NCBI GenBank assembly: GCA_030740295.1
Contig: JASLXP010000438.1
Span: 1-8,725 of the forward strand
Direction of reading: 5' to 3'
Length of the DNA stretch: 8,725 nucleotides
DNA from: Planctomycetota bacterium
GTDB lineage: Bacteria > Planctomycetota > PUPC01 > JACPCR01
Of this stretch, positions 1-7,044 are shown in pieces (position 1 is the first letter of the stretch; each line of letters starts with the position of its first letter). The position numbers and the translations under genes are program-made. The notes below the pieces were generated by a model. The model was not told the origin of the DNA. It saw only the letters and a list, made by a program, of their open reading frames with translations, and did not search any database.

Positions 1-371
1 CTGGAGTGATGCCAGTGATGCCCCGGGCCATAGAAAAGGCGCGAAACTCTACTCAAGGCAGGCACTACAGGGCCGAGTTATAGCGCCGGTATGAGACAGA
101 AGTTTCGCGCCTTCTGGAGGGCACGTGGTTAGCAATGGAAAGTAAACACACCAATGCCAGAATTAGCTATGGGGCTATACCTGATTTGCCATCAGTGTAC
201 AGTTTAGATGCTCGTTCCTCGCTGCCCGATTCATCCTCTATTCGCCAGCGTATAACTCTCAACAGCAGCAGCCTCACCCTTCACTTCCGCCATCCACCAT
301 CAACCATTTGTGTCCCATCTCTTCTGCAATTAGAAACTCAATTGAGAACATCACTCACCTAAGAGTCAAGG
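1..371. other. Intergenic stretch, no supported gene
   Basis: I see no convincing gene here. Short frames are open (for example 135-362, 75 codons), but their composition, rich in Ser, Thr and Leu, resembles no family I know and no good ribosome binding site precedes the ATG. The stretch contains a 9-bp direct tandem repeat, AGTGATGCC at 5-13 and 14-22, a long inverted repeat (listed separately), and at 291-305 two imperfect 7-bp units (CCATCCA, CCATCAA) followed by CCAT. The recQ promoter should lie here, but I cannot pick a -35/-10 pair with confidence. The first bases may be the tail of a gene outside the window. Confidence 0.5.
36..113. repeat. 13-bp perfect inverted repeat with long loop
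   Basis: The arm AAGGCGCGAAACT (36-48) is exactly complementary to AGTTTCGCGCCTT (101-113), with 52 bases between. Neither side is followed by a T tract, so it is not a standard intrinsic terminator. It could be a structured leader or small RNA, a protein-binding palindrome, or the remains of a mobile element. The pairing is certain; the role is unknown. Confidence 0.6.
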
Positions 372-3641
<3,270 letters not shown>

Positions 3642-3857
3642 GCGGAGCTGCAAGCAGCCTGTGGCTACGAGCGCGGTTGCGAAGACACCCTGTGGCCATG
3701 GGCTGCCAGCCTGTGAGCCAAGGTAAATTAATGTGAGCCTGCAGGCTGGTGGCAGCCTGTGCTACGGGCATCAGTTTGCCTTCAGCTCGCCACCGCCGCT
3801 GCCGCGCCATCTCCCCCAAGATGCGCGGCAGCGGCATTCGGTTGCTGCTCCGTGTTA
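3642..3857. other. Convergent intergenic region with CAGCCTGTG repeats
   Basis: This spacer separates the stop of the helicase fusion (+) from the stop of the HNH gene (-). It contains three copies of CAGCCTGTG, at 3655-3663, 3707-3715 and 3753-3761. The first and third are followed by related bases (GCTACGAGC and CTACGGGC), so they look like degenerate dispersed repeats about 50 bases apart. I see no gene. Frames open here on either strand have no recognisable content. Confidence 0.5.
3795..3835. terminator. Strong GC-rich hairpin between convergent genes
   Basis: GCCGCTGCCGCGC (3795-3807) pairs perfectly with GCGCGGCAGCGGC (3823-3835). After a bulged C, ATCT (3809-3812) pairs with AGAT (3819-3822), leaving a CCCCCA loop. 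It lies just past the stop codon of the HNH gene and about 150 bases past the stop of the helicase fusion. No T tract follows on either strand, so it is not a classical Rho-independent terminator. It may still end or stabilise the HNH transcript, or be a REP-like palindrome. Confidence 0.5.
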
Positions 3858-4445
3858 CTACGGTCTTGACACGAAACGTTCCCAGGACTGGCGCGAGGGT
3901 GTTTCCTCTGCTTCCCACAAGGCCAGTCTTGCCGGGCGCGCCGGCCGGCTTCGAAGCTCCATCCCGGCTTCTCTGGGTGTGCGGCAACCCTTCTTGCTGT
4001 TGCACGAATAACAGGCAGCGACACAGTTCTCCCAGGTCGTCCCTCCGCCTCTGCTGCGTGGGAGAACGTGGTCTACAGTCAGATCACTTGCAGCCTGCTT
4101 GCCTCCACAGTACTGGCAGACAAAACCATCACGCCGCAGGATGTTCCTTTTGGAGAACGATACTCCTCTGCGGACGGCACCTCGGCCGGAGTAATCGTGA
4201 AGGACGATGACTTCAGGCGGCAGCAGGGCAAGATACAAAGAACGGATTACCTGGTTGTCATCTTCATTCTGACGTGAGAACAAGCTCCAGGAGTCCAGGT
4301 CGTGGATCAGATAAGTCTCAGGATCGACGATCTTCGCAGAGCCTTTGCTGACGAGGCAGATGGCCTCTCTGGAAGTAGTCGTCTGAAGTGGAGTCCAGTT
4401 TCTGTTGAGAACCAGCGTAGGCAGCGAAAGTAAGTCGGGCGGCAT
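3858..4445 (-). CDS. HNH endonuclease family protein downstream of the tRNA array
   Basis: A 195-residue HNH (beta-beta-alpha-metal) nuclease, predicted to cut nucleic acid in a metal-dependent way. The N-terminal third (about 10-50, beginning LVLNRNWTPL) matches the region common in a widespread bacterial family of stand-alone HNH proteins. The nuclease core is at about 100-160: zinc pairs C110/C113 and C145/C148, catalytic D125-H126 in the DHVLPRS motif, N140, and N149 where some family members have the final His. The tail from about 163 is Arg/Pro-rich and not recognised. Length is normal for the family. The ATG at 4445 is well supported by GAGGAG at 4451-4456, five bases upstream. The gene starts 15 bases after the last tRNA of the array in the same orientation, so it is probably co-transcribed. 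Whether its target is DNA or RNA cannot be read from the sequence. Confidence 0.88.
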   Translation of the reverse strand: MPPDLLSLPTLVLNRNWTPLQTTTSREAICLVSKGSAKIVDPETYLIHDLDSWSLFSRQNEDDNQVIRSLYLALLPPEVIVLHDYSGRGAVRRGVSFSKRNILRRDGFVCQYCGGKQAASDLTVDHVLPRSRGGGTTWENCVAACYSCNSKKGCRTPREAGMELRSRPARPARLALWEAEETPSRQSWERFVSRP

Positions 4446-4450
4446 GGGAA

Positions 4451-4456
4451 CTCCTC
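4451..4456 (-). promoter_or_regulatory. Ribosome binding site of the HNH gene
   Basis: GAGGAG on the - strand, five bases before the ATG at 4445. It fixes the start of the nuclease gene and shows that the protein is translated from an RNA that begins at or upstream of the last tRNA gene. No separate promoter fits in the few bases between the tRNA-Arg end and this site. Confidence 0.75.
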
Positions 4457-4460
4457 AAAC

Positions 4461-4534
4461 TGATCCCCTCGCCAGGAATCGCACCTGGACTACGCCGTTC
4501 GCAACAGCGCGTGCATCTGTTACACCACGAGGGC
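4461..4534 (-). tRNA. tRNA-Arg(GCG), non-canonical
   Basis: Anticodon GCG (4502-4500) sits in a TTGCGAA loop on a five-pair stem. The acceptor stem pairs at 2-71 to 7-66, but 1-72 is G against G. The D loop is AACAGAT, lacking GG but readable as A18-G19-A20; A20 is an arginine identity base. The T stem CCAGG/CCTGG is perfect, with T loop TGCGATT, so position 55 is G. N73 is A at 4464, followed by TCA rather than CCA. Most bacteria read CGC and CGT with an ACG (inosine) tRNA, so a GCG anticodon is itself uncommon. Last tRNA of the array, just before the HNH gene. Confidence 0.85.
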
Positions 4535-4542
4535 GGGTGGAA

Positions 4543-4564
4543 ATGAGTAACGAGTAATGAGTAA
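4543..4564. repeat. Three tandem TGAGTAA heptamers, left arm of inverted repeat
   Basis: Units TGAGTAA, CGAGTAA and TGAGTAA occupy 4544-4564. The stretch 4543-4564 is complementary to 4650-4671 at 20 of 22 positions, so the two repeat blocks could form a long stem around an 85-base loop. Confidence 0.8.
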
Positions 4565-4649
4565 GAAGAACAGTGTCTTGTGCGTTGATTAGCAGTCACA
4601 TGGTCGGACGAGTCGAAAGAAATGAGTCTTGAATTACTGACGTTCAGAC

Positions 4650-4691
4650 TTACTCATTACTCATTACGCATTACGTATTACGTATTACGTT
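4650..4691. repeat. Six tandem TTAC(T/G)(C/T)A heptamers
   Basis: The units are TTACTCA, TTACTCA, TTACGCA, TTACGTA, TTACGTA and TTACGTT, without gaps. The first three form the right arm of the inverted repeat with 4543-4564. The block stops one base before the CCA end of tRNA-Lys. Short tandem heptamers of this type are known in cyanobacteria and other bacteria and vary in copy number through slippage. Confidence 0.85.
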
Positions 4692-4692
4692 T

Positions 4693-4767
4693 TGGCGCCC
4701 CCGTTGGGTAACGATCCCACTTCCCCTGCTTAAAAGGCAGGTGCTCATCCGCTAAAGCTTCGGAGAC
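4693..4767 (-). tRNA. tRNA-Lys(TTT) with reversed tertiary pairs
   Basis: Anticodon TTT (4734-4732) lies in loop CTTTTAA on a perfect CCTGC/GCAGG stem. The acceptor GTCTCCG pairs at all seven positions, with two G:T wobbles, and CCA is encoded. The D loop TAGCGGAT keeps G18-G19 but has T14 and T21, and position 8 is A. The T loop is ATCGTTA, with A54 and T58. The usual T8:A14 and T54:A58 pairs are therefore both reversed in the same molecule. N73 is G, where bacterial tRNA-Lys normally has A. The T stem has one mismatch (G49/A65). Confidence 0.85.
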
Positions 4768-4780
4768 AGAAATCAGGTCA

Positions 4781-4852
4781 TGCTCCCAGAAGGAATTGCA
4801 CCTTCACCCACTGTTTAGAAGACAGTGACGCTATCTGTTACGCCATGGAAGC
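4781..4852 (-). tRNA. tRNA-Arg(TCT), non-canonical
   Basis: Anticodon TCT (4819-4817) lies in loop CTTCTAA on a paired ACTGT/ACAGT stem. The acceptor GCTTCCA/TGGGAGC pairs fully. The D loop AACAGATA reads A18-G19-A20, with A20 as the arginine identity base. The T stem GAAGG/CCTTC is perfect and the T loop is TGCAATT, with G at position 55. N73 is A, and the following bases are TGA, so CCA must be added by enzyme. Its first base directly follows the CCA of the upstream Met tRNA with no spacer. Confidence 0.86.
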
Positions 4853-4927
4853 TGGTGGCGGGGGCCGGAATCGAACCGACGTACCGGGGCTTATGAGACC
4901 CAGGAGGAAACCAACATCCACCCCGCT
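4853..4927 (-). tRNA. tRNA-Met(CAT), initiator-like
   Basis: Anticodon CAT (4895-4893) lies in loop CTCATAA. The acceptor AGCGGGG/CCCCGCC pairs from 2-71 to 7-66 as in bacterial initiator tRNA and leaves position 1 unpaired: A1 against C72, where bacteria usually have C1 against A72. Three consecutive G:C pairs in the anticodon stem also recall the initiator, but here they are at 28-30 with T31:G39. The T loop is canonical TTCGATT and G18-G19 are present. T14 and T21 replace the usual A bases, and the D stem has one mismatch (T12/C23). A73 and CCA are encoded. Confidence 0.85.
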
Positions 4928-4978
4928 CGATACTCTTAATCTTTATCGTAATCTCGCACTTAATCTGTGATCCCGAAT

Positions 4979-5052
4979 TGGCTGTGAGAGCTGGAATCGA
5001 ACCAGCACCGTCTGCTTAACAGGCAGTTATGCTACCCTTACACCACCTCACA
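4979..5052 (-). tRNA. tRNA-Asn(GTT)
   Basis: Anticodon GTT (5020-5018) lies in loop CTGTTAA. The acceptor TGTGAGG/TCTCACA pairs throughout. The D loop AAGGGTA has A14, G18-G19 and A21. The T loop TTCGATT sits on a perfect GCTGG/CCAGC stem. G73 is as expected for Asn, and CCA is encoded. One of the more regular members of the array; only 27-43 is mismatched (A/A). Confidence 0.9.
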
Positions 5053-5061
5053 ATTCATGAG

Positions 5062-5079
5062 CCATCAACCATCAACCAT
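5062..5079. repeat. Tandem CCATCAA heptamers in the Asn-Val spacer
   Basis: Two exact CCATCAA units followed by CCAT, between the Asn and Val tRNA genes. The same word CCATCAACCAT occurs at 298-308 upstream of recQ, so the heptamer family is dispersed in this genome. Confidence 0.65.
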
Positions 5080-5083
5080 AATC

Positions 5084-5158
5084 TGGTAGCCCGCGTGGGA
5101 GTCGCACTCACCACAACCTCTACGTCACAGAGGCTCACTACTCCGGTGACTGCAGGCG
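5084..5158 (-). tRNA. tRNA-Val(GAC), strongly non-canonical
   Basis: Anticodon GAC (5126-5124) lies in loop GTGACGT on a perfect CCTCT/AGAGG stem. The acceptor CGCCTGC pairs at 2-71 to 7-66, with C1 against T72. The D stem TCAC/GTGA is perfect. Its loop CGGAGTA places A18-G19 opposite the G55 of T loop TGCGACT, although a GG placement is also possible. Position 8 is A and position 14 is C, so the usual T8:A14 pair is lost. The T stem has one A/C mismatch (52-62). A73 and CCA are encoded. Confidence 0.8.
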
Positions 5159-5163
5159 TGAAA

Positions 5164-5235
5164 TGGAGTCACTGGGATTCGAACCCAGATTTCCGCCGTG
5201 CAAAGGCGGGATCCTGCCTGTTAGACGATGACCCC
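5164..5235 (-). tRNA. tRNA-Ala(TGC)
   Basis: Anticodon TGC (5202-5200) lies in loop TTTGCAC on a perfect CCGCC/GGCGG stem. The acceptor GGGGTCA/TGACTCC pairs fully and contains G3:T70, the main identity signal for alanyl-tRNA synthetase, together with A73. The D loop AACAGGCA has G18-G19, and the T loop is TTCGAAT on a perfect stem. The body around the D and anticodon arms resembles bacterial tRNA-Glu, so it may have been recruited from a Glu tRNA by anticodon change. CCA is not encoded (A73 is followed by TTT). Confidence 0.88.
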
Positions 5236-5238
5236 ATT

Positions 5239-5310
5239 TGGAGCAGCCGGGACTCGCCCCCGGACCTCGAGGCTGCCGTCCTCGTGTGATCCTGTTTTCA
5301 CCACGTCCCC
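5239..5310 (-). tRNA. tRNA-Ala(GGC), degenerate
   Basis: Anticodon GGC (5277-5275) lies in loop ACGGCAG on a perfect CGAGG/CCTCG stem. Position 33 is C instead of the near-universal T. The acceptor GGGGACG/CTGCTCC keeps G3:T70 and A73 for alanine identity but mismatches at 5-68 and 6-67. The D stem GTGA/TCAC is perfect, and loop AAACAGGA can be read with A18-G19. The T loop is GGCGAGT, so both 54 and 55 are G; the stem CCGGG/CCCGG is perfect. No CCA is encoded. Of the twelve, this one departs most from the rules. Confidence 0.75.
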
Positions 5311-5315
5311 GTAAA

Positions 5316-5392
5316 TGGTGGAGGCCCCAGGTATCGCACCTTGGACCTGTTGCTTTTCAGACAACTGTGCAGACTATCTACACCAGACCTCC
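5316..5392 (-). tRNA. tRNA-Phe(GAA), non-canonical elbow
   Basis: Anticodon GAA (5358-5356) lies in loop CTGAAAA on a paired stem. The acceptor GGAGGTC/GGCCTCC pairs fully, and A73 and CCA are encoded. The D loop AGATAGTCT has no GG and reads as A18-G19. The T loop is TGCGATA, with G at 55. The T stem has one A/G mismatch (50-64). Anticodon and N73 agree with phenylalanine. Confidence 0.87.
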
Positions 5393-5433
5393 GGATTTTC
5401 TCTGCCTCTTGTTCCTCGTCTCAGAATCATTTA

Positions 5434-5506
5434 CCGGGGTCCCGGGATTTGAACCCAGACCGCCTGATTCAAAGTCAGGTATGCTTACCAGTTACACCAA
5501 ACCCCA
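5434..5506 (-). tRNA. tRNA-Gln(TTG)
   Basis: Anticodon TTG (5472-5470) lies in loop CTTTGAA on a perfect CCTGA/TCAGG stem. The acceptor TGGGGTT begins with T1 as in other glutamine tRNAs, here opposite G72 as a weak pair, with G73 as expected for Gln. The D loop AACTGGTAA has G18-G19. The T loop TTCAAAT sits on a CTGGG/CCCGG stem. CCA is not encoded (G73 is followed by TAA). Close to canonical. Confidence 0.88.
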
Positions 5507-5511
5507 TGAAA

Positions 5512-5588
5512 TGGCGGCCCCGACGGGACTTGCACCCGCTTTCTCCGCCCTGACAAGACGGTGTCTCGACTACTTCGACCTCGGGACT
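5512..5588 (-). tRNA. tRNA-Asp(GTC), non-canonical
   Basis: Anticodon GTC (5554-5552) lies in loop TTGTCAG on a paired CCGTC/GGCGG stem. The acceptor AGTCCCG/CGGGGCC pairs from 2-71 inward, with A1 against C72. The D stem has three pairs, and its loop contains AAGTAGTCG, read as A18-G19 without GG. The T loop is TGCAAGT, with G at 55. Position 8 is A. G73 matches aspartate, and CCA is encoded. Confidence 0.83.
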
Positions 5589-5625
5589 CTGAAAACAGAC
5601 GCAGGCTGGTGATAACTGTTTTCTG
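5589..5625. repeat. Inverted repeat filling the Trp-Asp spacer
   Basis: CTGAAAACAG (5589-5598) and CTGTTTTCTG (5616-5625) pair at 9 of 10 positions around a 17-base loop. The hairpin occupies almost the whole 41-base spacer between the Trp and Asp tRNA genes. It could guide processing of the precursor or mark a junction where genes were added. Confidence 0.6.
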
Positions 5626-5629
5626 CTGA

Positions 5630-5696
5630 CAGGCCGACAAGGAATCGAACCCTGCTGCAGGGCTTTGGAGACCCCACCAATCCCAGATTTCGACCT
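5630..5696 (-). tRNA. tRNA-Trp(CCA), short D arm
   Basis: Anticodon CCA (5668-5666) lies in loop CTCCAAA, with a stem of G:C pairs plus G:T ends. The acceptor AGGTCGA/TCGGCCT pairs fully. G73 is the tryptophan discriminator, followed by TCA instead of CCA. The T loop TTCGATT is canonical. The D arm is shortened to about 11 bases, with only two or three weak pairs around a GGG-containing loop, giving a total of 67 bases. Position 8 is A. First gene of the array in transcription order. Confidence 0.78.
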
Positions 5697-5718
5697 GAAT
5701 TCTGCTAACGCGACAGAT

Positions 5719-5724
5719 TGTCAA
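5719..5724 (-). promoter_or_regulatory. Possible -35 element (TTGACA) before the tRNA array
   Basis: A perfect TTGACA on the - strand lies between the terminator and the first tRNA. At 17-base spacing the -10 position would be 5701-5696, where the bases are AATTCA, a poor match that touches the first base of tRNA-Trp. The motif may be chance, or the -10 may be degenerate. It is the only promoter-like word I see between terminator and array. Confidence 0.3.
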
Positions 5725-5741
5725 AGAACAGGCAGCCCACG

Positions 5742-5777
5742 AAAAAAGCCTCGCAACTCCCTGGAGCTGCGAGGCTT
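5742..5777 (-). terminator. Intrinsic terminator upstream of the tRNA array
   Basis: Read on the - strand, a hairpin with stem GCCTCGCA/TGCGAGGC (5775-5768 with 5755-5748), an inner CTC/GAG extension and a short loop is followed at once by six T (5747-5742). It would end transcripts coming from the aldo/keto reductase side, or a small RNA from 5780-6110, and so separates them from the tRNA array. Confidence 0.85.
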
Positions 5778-6110
5778 CTCACGTGCCTGAAATGAAAGCT
5801 ACGTGATACAACTCGCACACACCAGGCTATCCTGGGCTGATTTCGTTTGCTCAAAGAGAGATTTACCGCTGATGTTCGAAGTTCCAGCCGTTCGAACCAG
5901 CAGCATCCAGAAAGACACGGATTTCCGATCTTTCTGATAAAAGTTAGAGAATAAAGGAAACATCAAATACACTCTCTCCAGATAACCTGGTGCAGTGAGG
6001 TCTTCTTACCACTGCTGTCCAAGTGGGCGGGATACTAATGTCGGTGCGCGAAATGTCACACAAAAAACGCAAGAAATGTCAGAAACTAATAGGCAGGTAG
6101 GAGGTCGGGG
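5778..6110. other. Intergenic stretch with several hairpins, possible small RNA
   Basis: I find no gene in this stretch. It holds several inverted repeats: TCACGT/ACGTGA (5779-5784 with 5801-5806), CAGAAAGA/TCTTTCTG (5908-5915 with 5929-5936) with an inner CGGA/TCCG (5918-5921 with 5924-5927), and GCAGTG/CACTGC near 5993-6016. It ends in the terminator on the - strand. It may be a long 3' untranslated region of the aldo/keto reductase mRNA or a separate structured RNA. I tried to fold a tRNA here and could not. Confidence 0.5.
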
Positions 6111-7043
6111 CTAAACCGGTTCAGTAAGTCCACCGAAGAGCCGCCTGATCCGCTCTATATCTTCAGTGCACAGTCCTGGCCCTGTAATGGATTCAACGTT
6201 TGCCTCGAGGTGCGCGACATTGCCTGTCCCCATGATCACACTGCCAACCACCTCCAACTCAGCGGCGAATTTATAGCCAGCCGATACGACCGAATTCACA
6301 TGGTCGTGTACCAGGAATCCCAGCGGATTACTTTCCGGCAGGCAATCCTGCGGAATTAATCCCCGAGCCTTCCATTCTTTGATGAGGGCCTCCAACTCAT
6401 CGGCTTTCGGTATCTTCACTCGAACGCTCGCCATGTTGAGGATGCCGATATCCTTATTCGCTGCCTGAGGAATTACTTCCGCTTCAGCCGAACTGTTGAG
6501 GATGCCATGTTTAAGCATCACCGTATCCCAGATGTCATCCTTGACAGCCAGCTTCAACATCTCGTGAGAAGCGTCGGAAAAGAAGGGCTCTGTAACACCA
6601 ATAGACCGGATATCCCCTTTTTCCTTGAGCCGCAAGACTGCTGGGTACAAGGCTTCAACCGCCTCTGCGTATTTGTCGGCCCGTAAGCCGTGGAACTGGT
6701 AAACGTCTATCGTTTCGACCCCCAACGCCAATCTGCTGCGTTCAAAGGATTCCACCATATCTTCGGGCGTGCAGACTTTATCTTCCCTGACTGGGTGAAA
6801 CTTGGTCGCCACCAGGAATTCGTCGCGGCCAAAATCTTTGAGCGCACGACCAAGCAGGCCTTCACTGGTATACCCCTCCGCCGAATCAAACAGGTTTATA
6901 CCGAGCTCCAGAGCGCGGCGGATCACCTCAATAGACTGCGCTTCATCCCCGTGCGTTTTCATGCCAACCCGGCTCGGCCCACCAGTCCCCAACGAAGCCA
7001 CAGAAACTTTCAGGCCAGTGCGGCCAAGGGTGCGGAATTTCAT
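6111..7043 (-). CDS. Aldo/keto reductase family oxidoreductase
   Basis: A 310-residue soluble enzyme of the aldo/keto reductase superfamily (TIM barrel), expected to use NAD(P)H to reduce carbonyl groups or oxidise the corresponding alcohols; the substrate is not evident. The start [19 protein letters not shown] is typical of the family. The catalytic tetrad can be placed as D53, Y58, K81 and H118. Near the C-terminus [14 protein letters not shown] (270-283) matches the cofactor-phosphate loop region, with GTGN in place of the more common G(A/T)(S/R). Length is normal. The ATG lies one base after the stop of the upstream gene, so the two are very likely translated from one mRNA with coupling; a GGGCGGA stretch inside the upstream 3' end can serve as ribosome binding site. 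Family sure, specific role unknown. Confidence 0.92.
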   Translation of the reverse strand: MKFRTLGRTGLKVSVASLGTGGPSRVGMKTHGDEAQSIEVIRRALELGINLFDSAEGYTSEGLLGRALKDFGRDEFLVATKFHPVREDKVCTPEDMVESFERSRLALGVETIDVYQFHGLRADKYAEAVEALYPAVLRLKEKGDIRSIGVTEPFFSDASHEMLKLAVKDDIWDTVMLKHGILNSSAEAEVIPQAANKDIGILNMASVRVKIPKADELEALIKEWKARGLIPQDCLPESNPLGFLVHDHVNSVVSAGYKFAAELEVVGSVIMGTGNVAHLEANVESITGPGLCTEDIERIRRLFGGLTEPV

Positions 7044-7044
7044 C

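Larger units (their letters stand above)
4535..4692. other. Longest array spacer, flanked by inverted heptamer repeats
   Basis: This 158-base gap between the Lys and Arg(GCG) tRNA genes has no tRNA that I can fold and no open frame of note. Both ends carry 7-bp tandem repeats in opposite orientation (listed separately), enclosing about 85 unique bases. The layout resembles a small insertion or a structured RNA element inside the array. Confidence 0.6.
4461..5696 (-). other. Array of twelve tRNA genes, many non-canonical
   Basis: Twelve cloverleaf-forming genes lie on the - strand in about 1.24 kb. Order 5' to 3': Trp, Asp, Gln, Phe, Ala(GGC), Ala(TGC), Val, Asn, Met, Arg(TCT), Lys, Arg(GCG). 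Spacers are 41, 5, 41, 5, 3, 5, 31, 51, 0, 13 and 158 bases. The mix of almost no spacing with a few longer gaps points to one precursor cut by tRNA processing enzymes. Six encode the 3' CCA (Asp, Phe, Val, Asn, Met, Lys) and six do not. I assigned identities from anticodons in hand-folded stems, so single-base uncertainty remains at some ends. An HNH nuclease gene follows directly. Such arrays are known from phages, plasmids and some bacteria. I do not recognise this particular set. Confidence 0.9.

Noticed and set aside
135..362. 75-codon open frame on the + strand before recQ
   Set aside because: No good ribosome binding site, no recognisable domain, and it spans low-complexity heptamer sequence; it is most likely chance.
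4565..4650. Possible tRNA between the inverted heptamer blocks
   Set aside because: No T arm or anticodon arm could be folded in either orientation.
4543..4691. CRISPR-like array
   Set aside because: The repeats are 7 bp, tandem and without spacers; there are no cas genes in the window.
4461..5696. Array is simply decaying tRNA pseudogenes
   Set aside because: Stems, anticodons, G3:T70, A20 and discriminator bases are largely kept and the loop changes recur in matched form; decay remains possible for Ala(GGC) and Trp only.
5029..5724. Open frames of 70-124 codons across the tRNA array on both strands
   Set aside because: They run through tRNA genes and simply reflect conserved tRNA sequence read as codons.
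5811..5900. Possible thirteenth tRNA suggested by TGCGAGT and TTCGAAC words on the - strand
   Set aside because: The flanking bases do not form a T stem, and no anticodon or acceptor stem could be placed.
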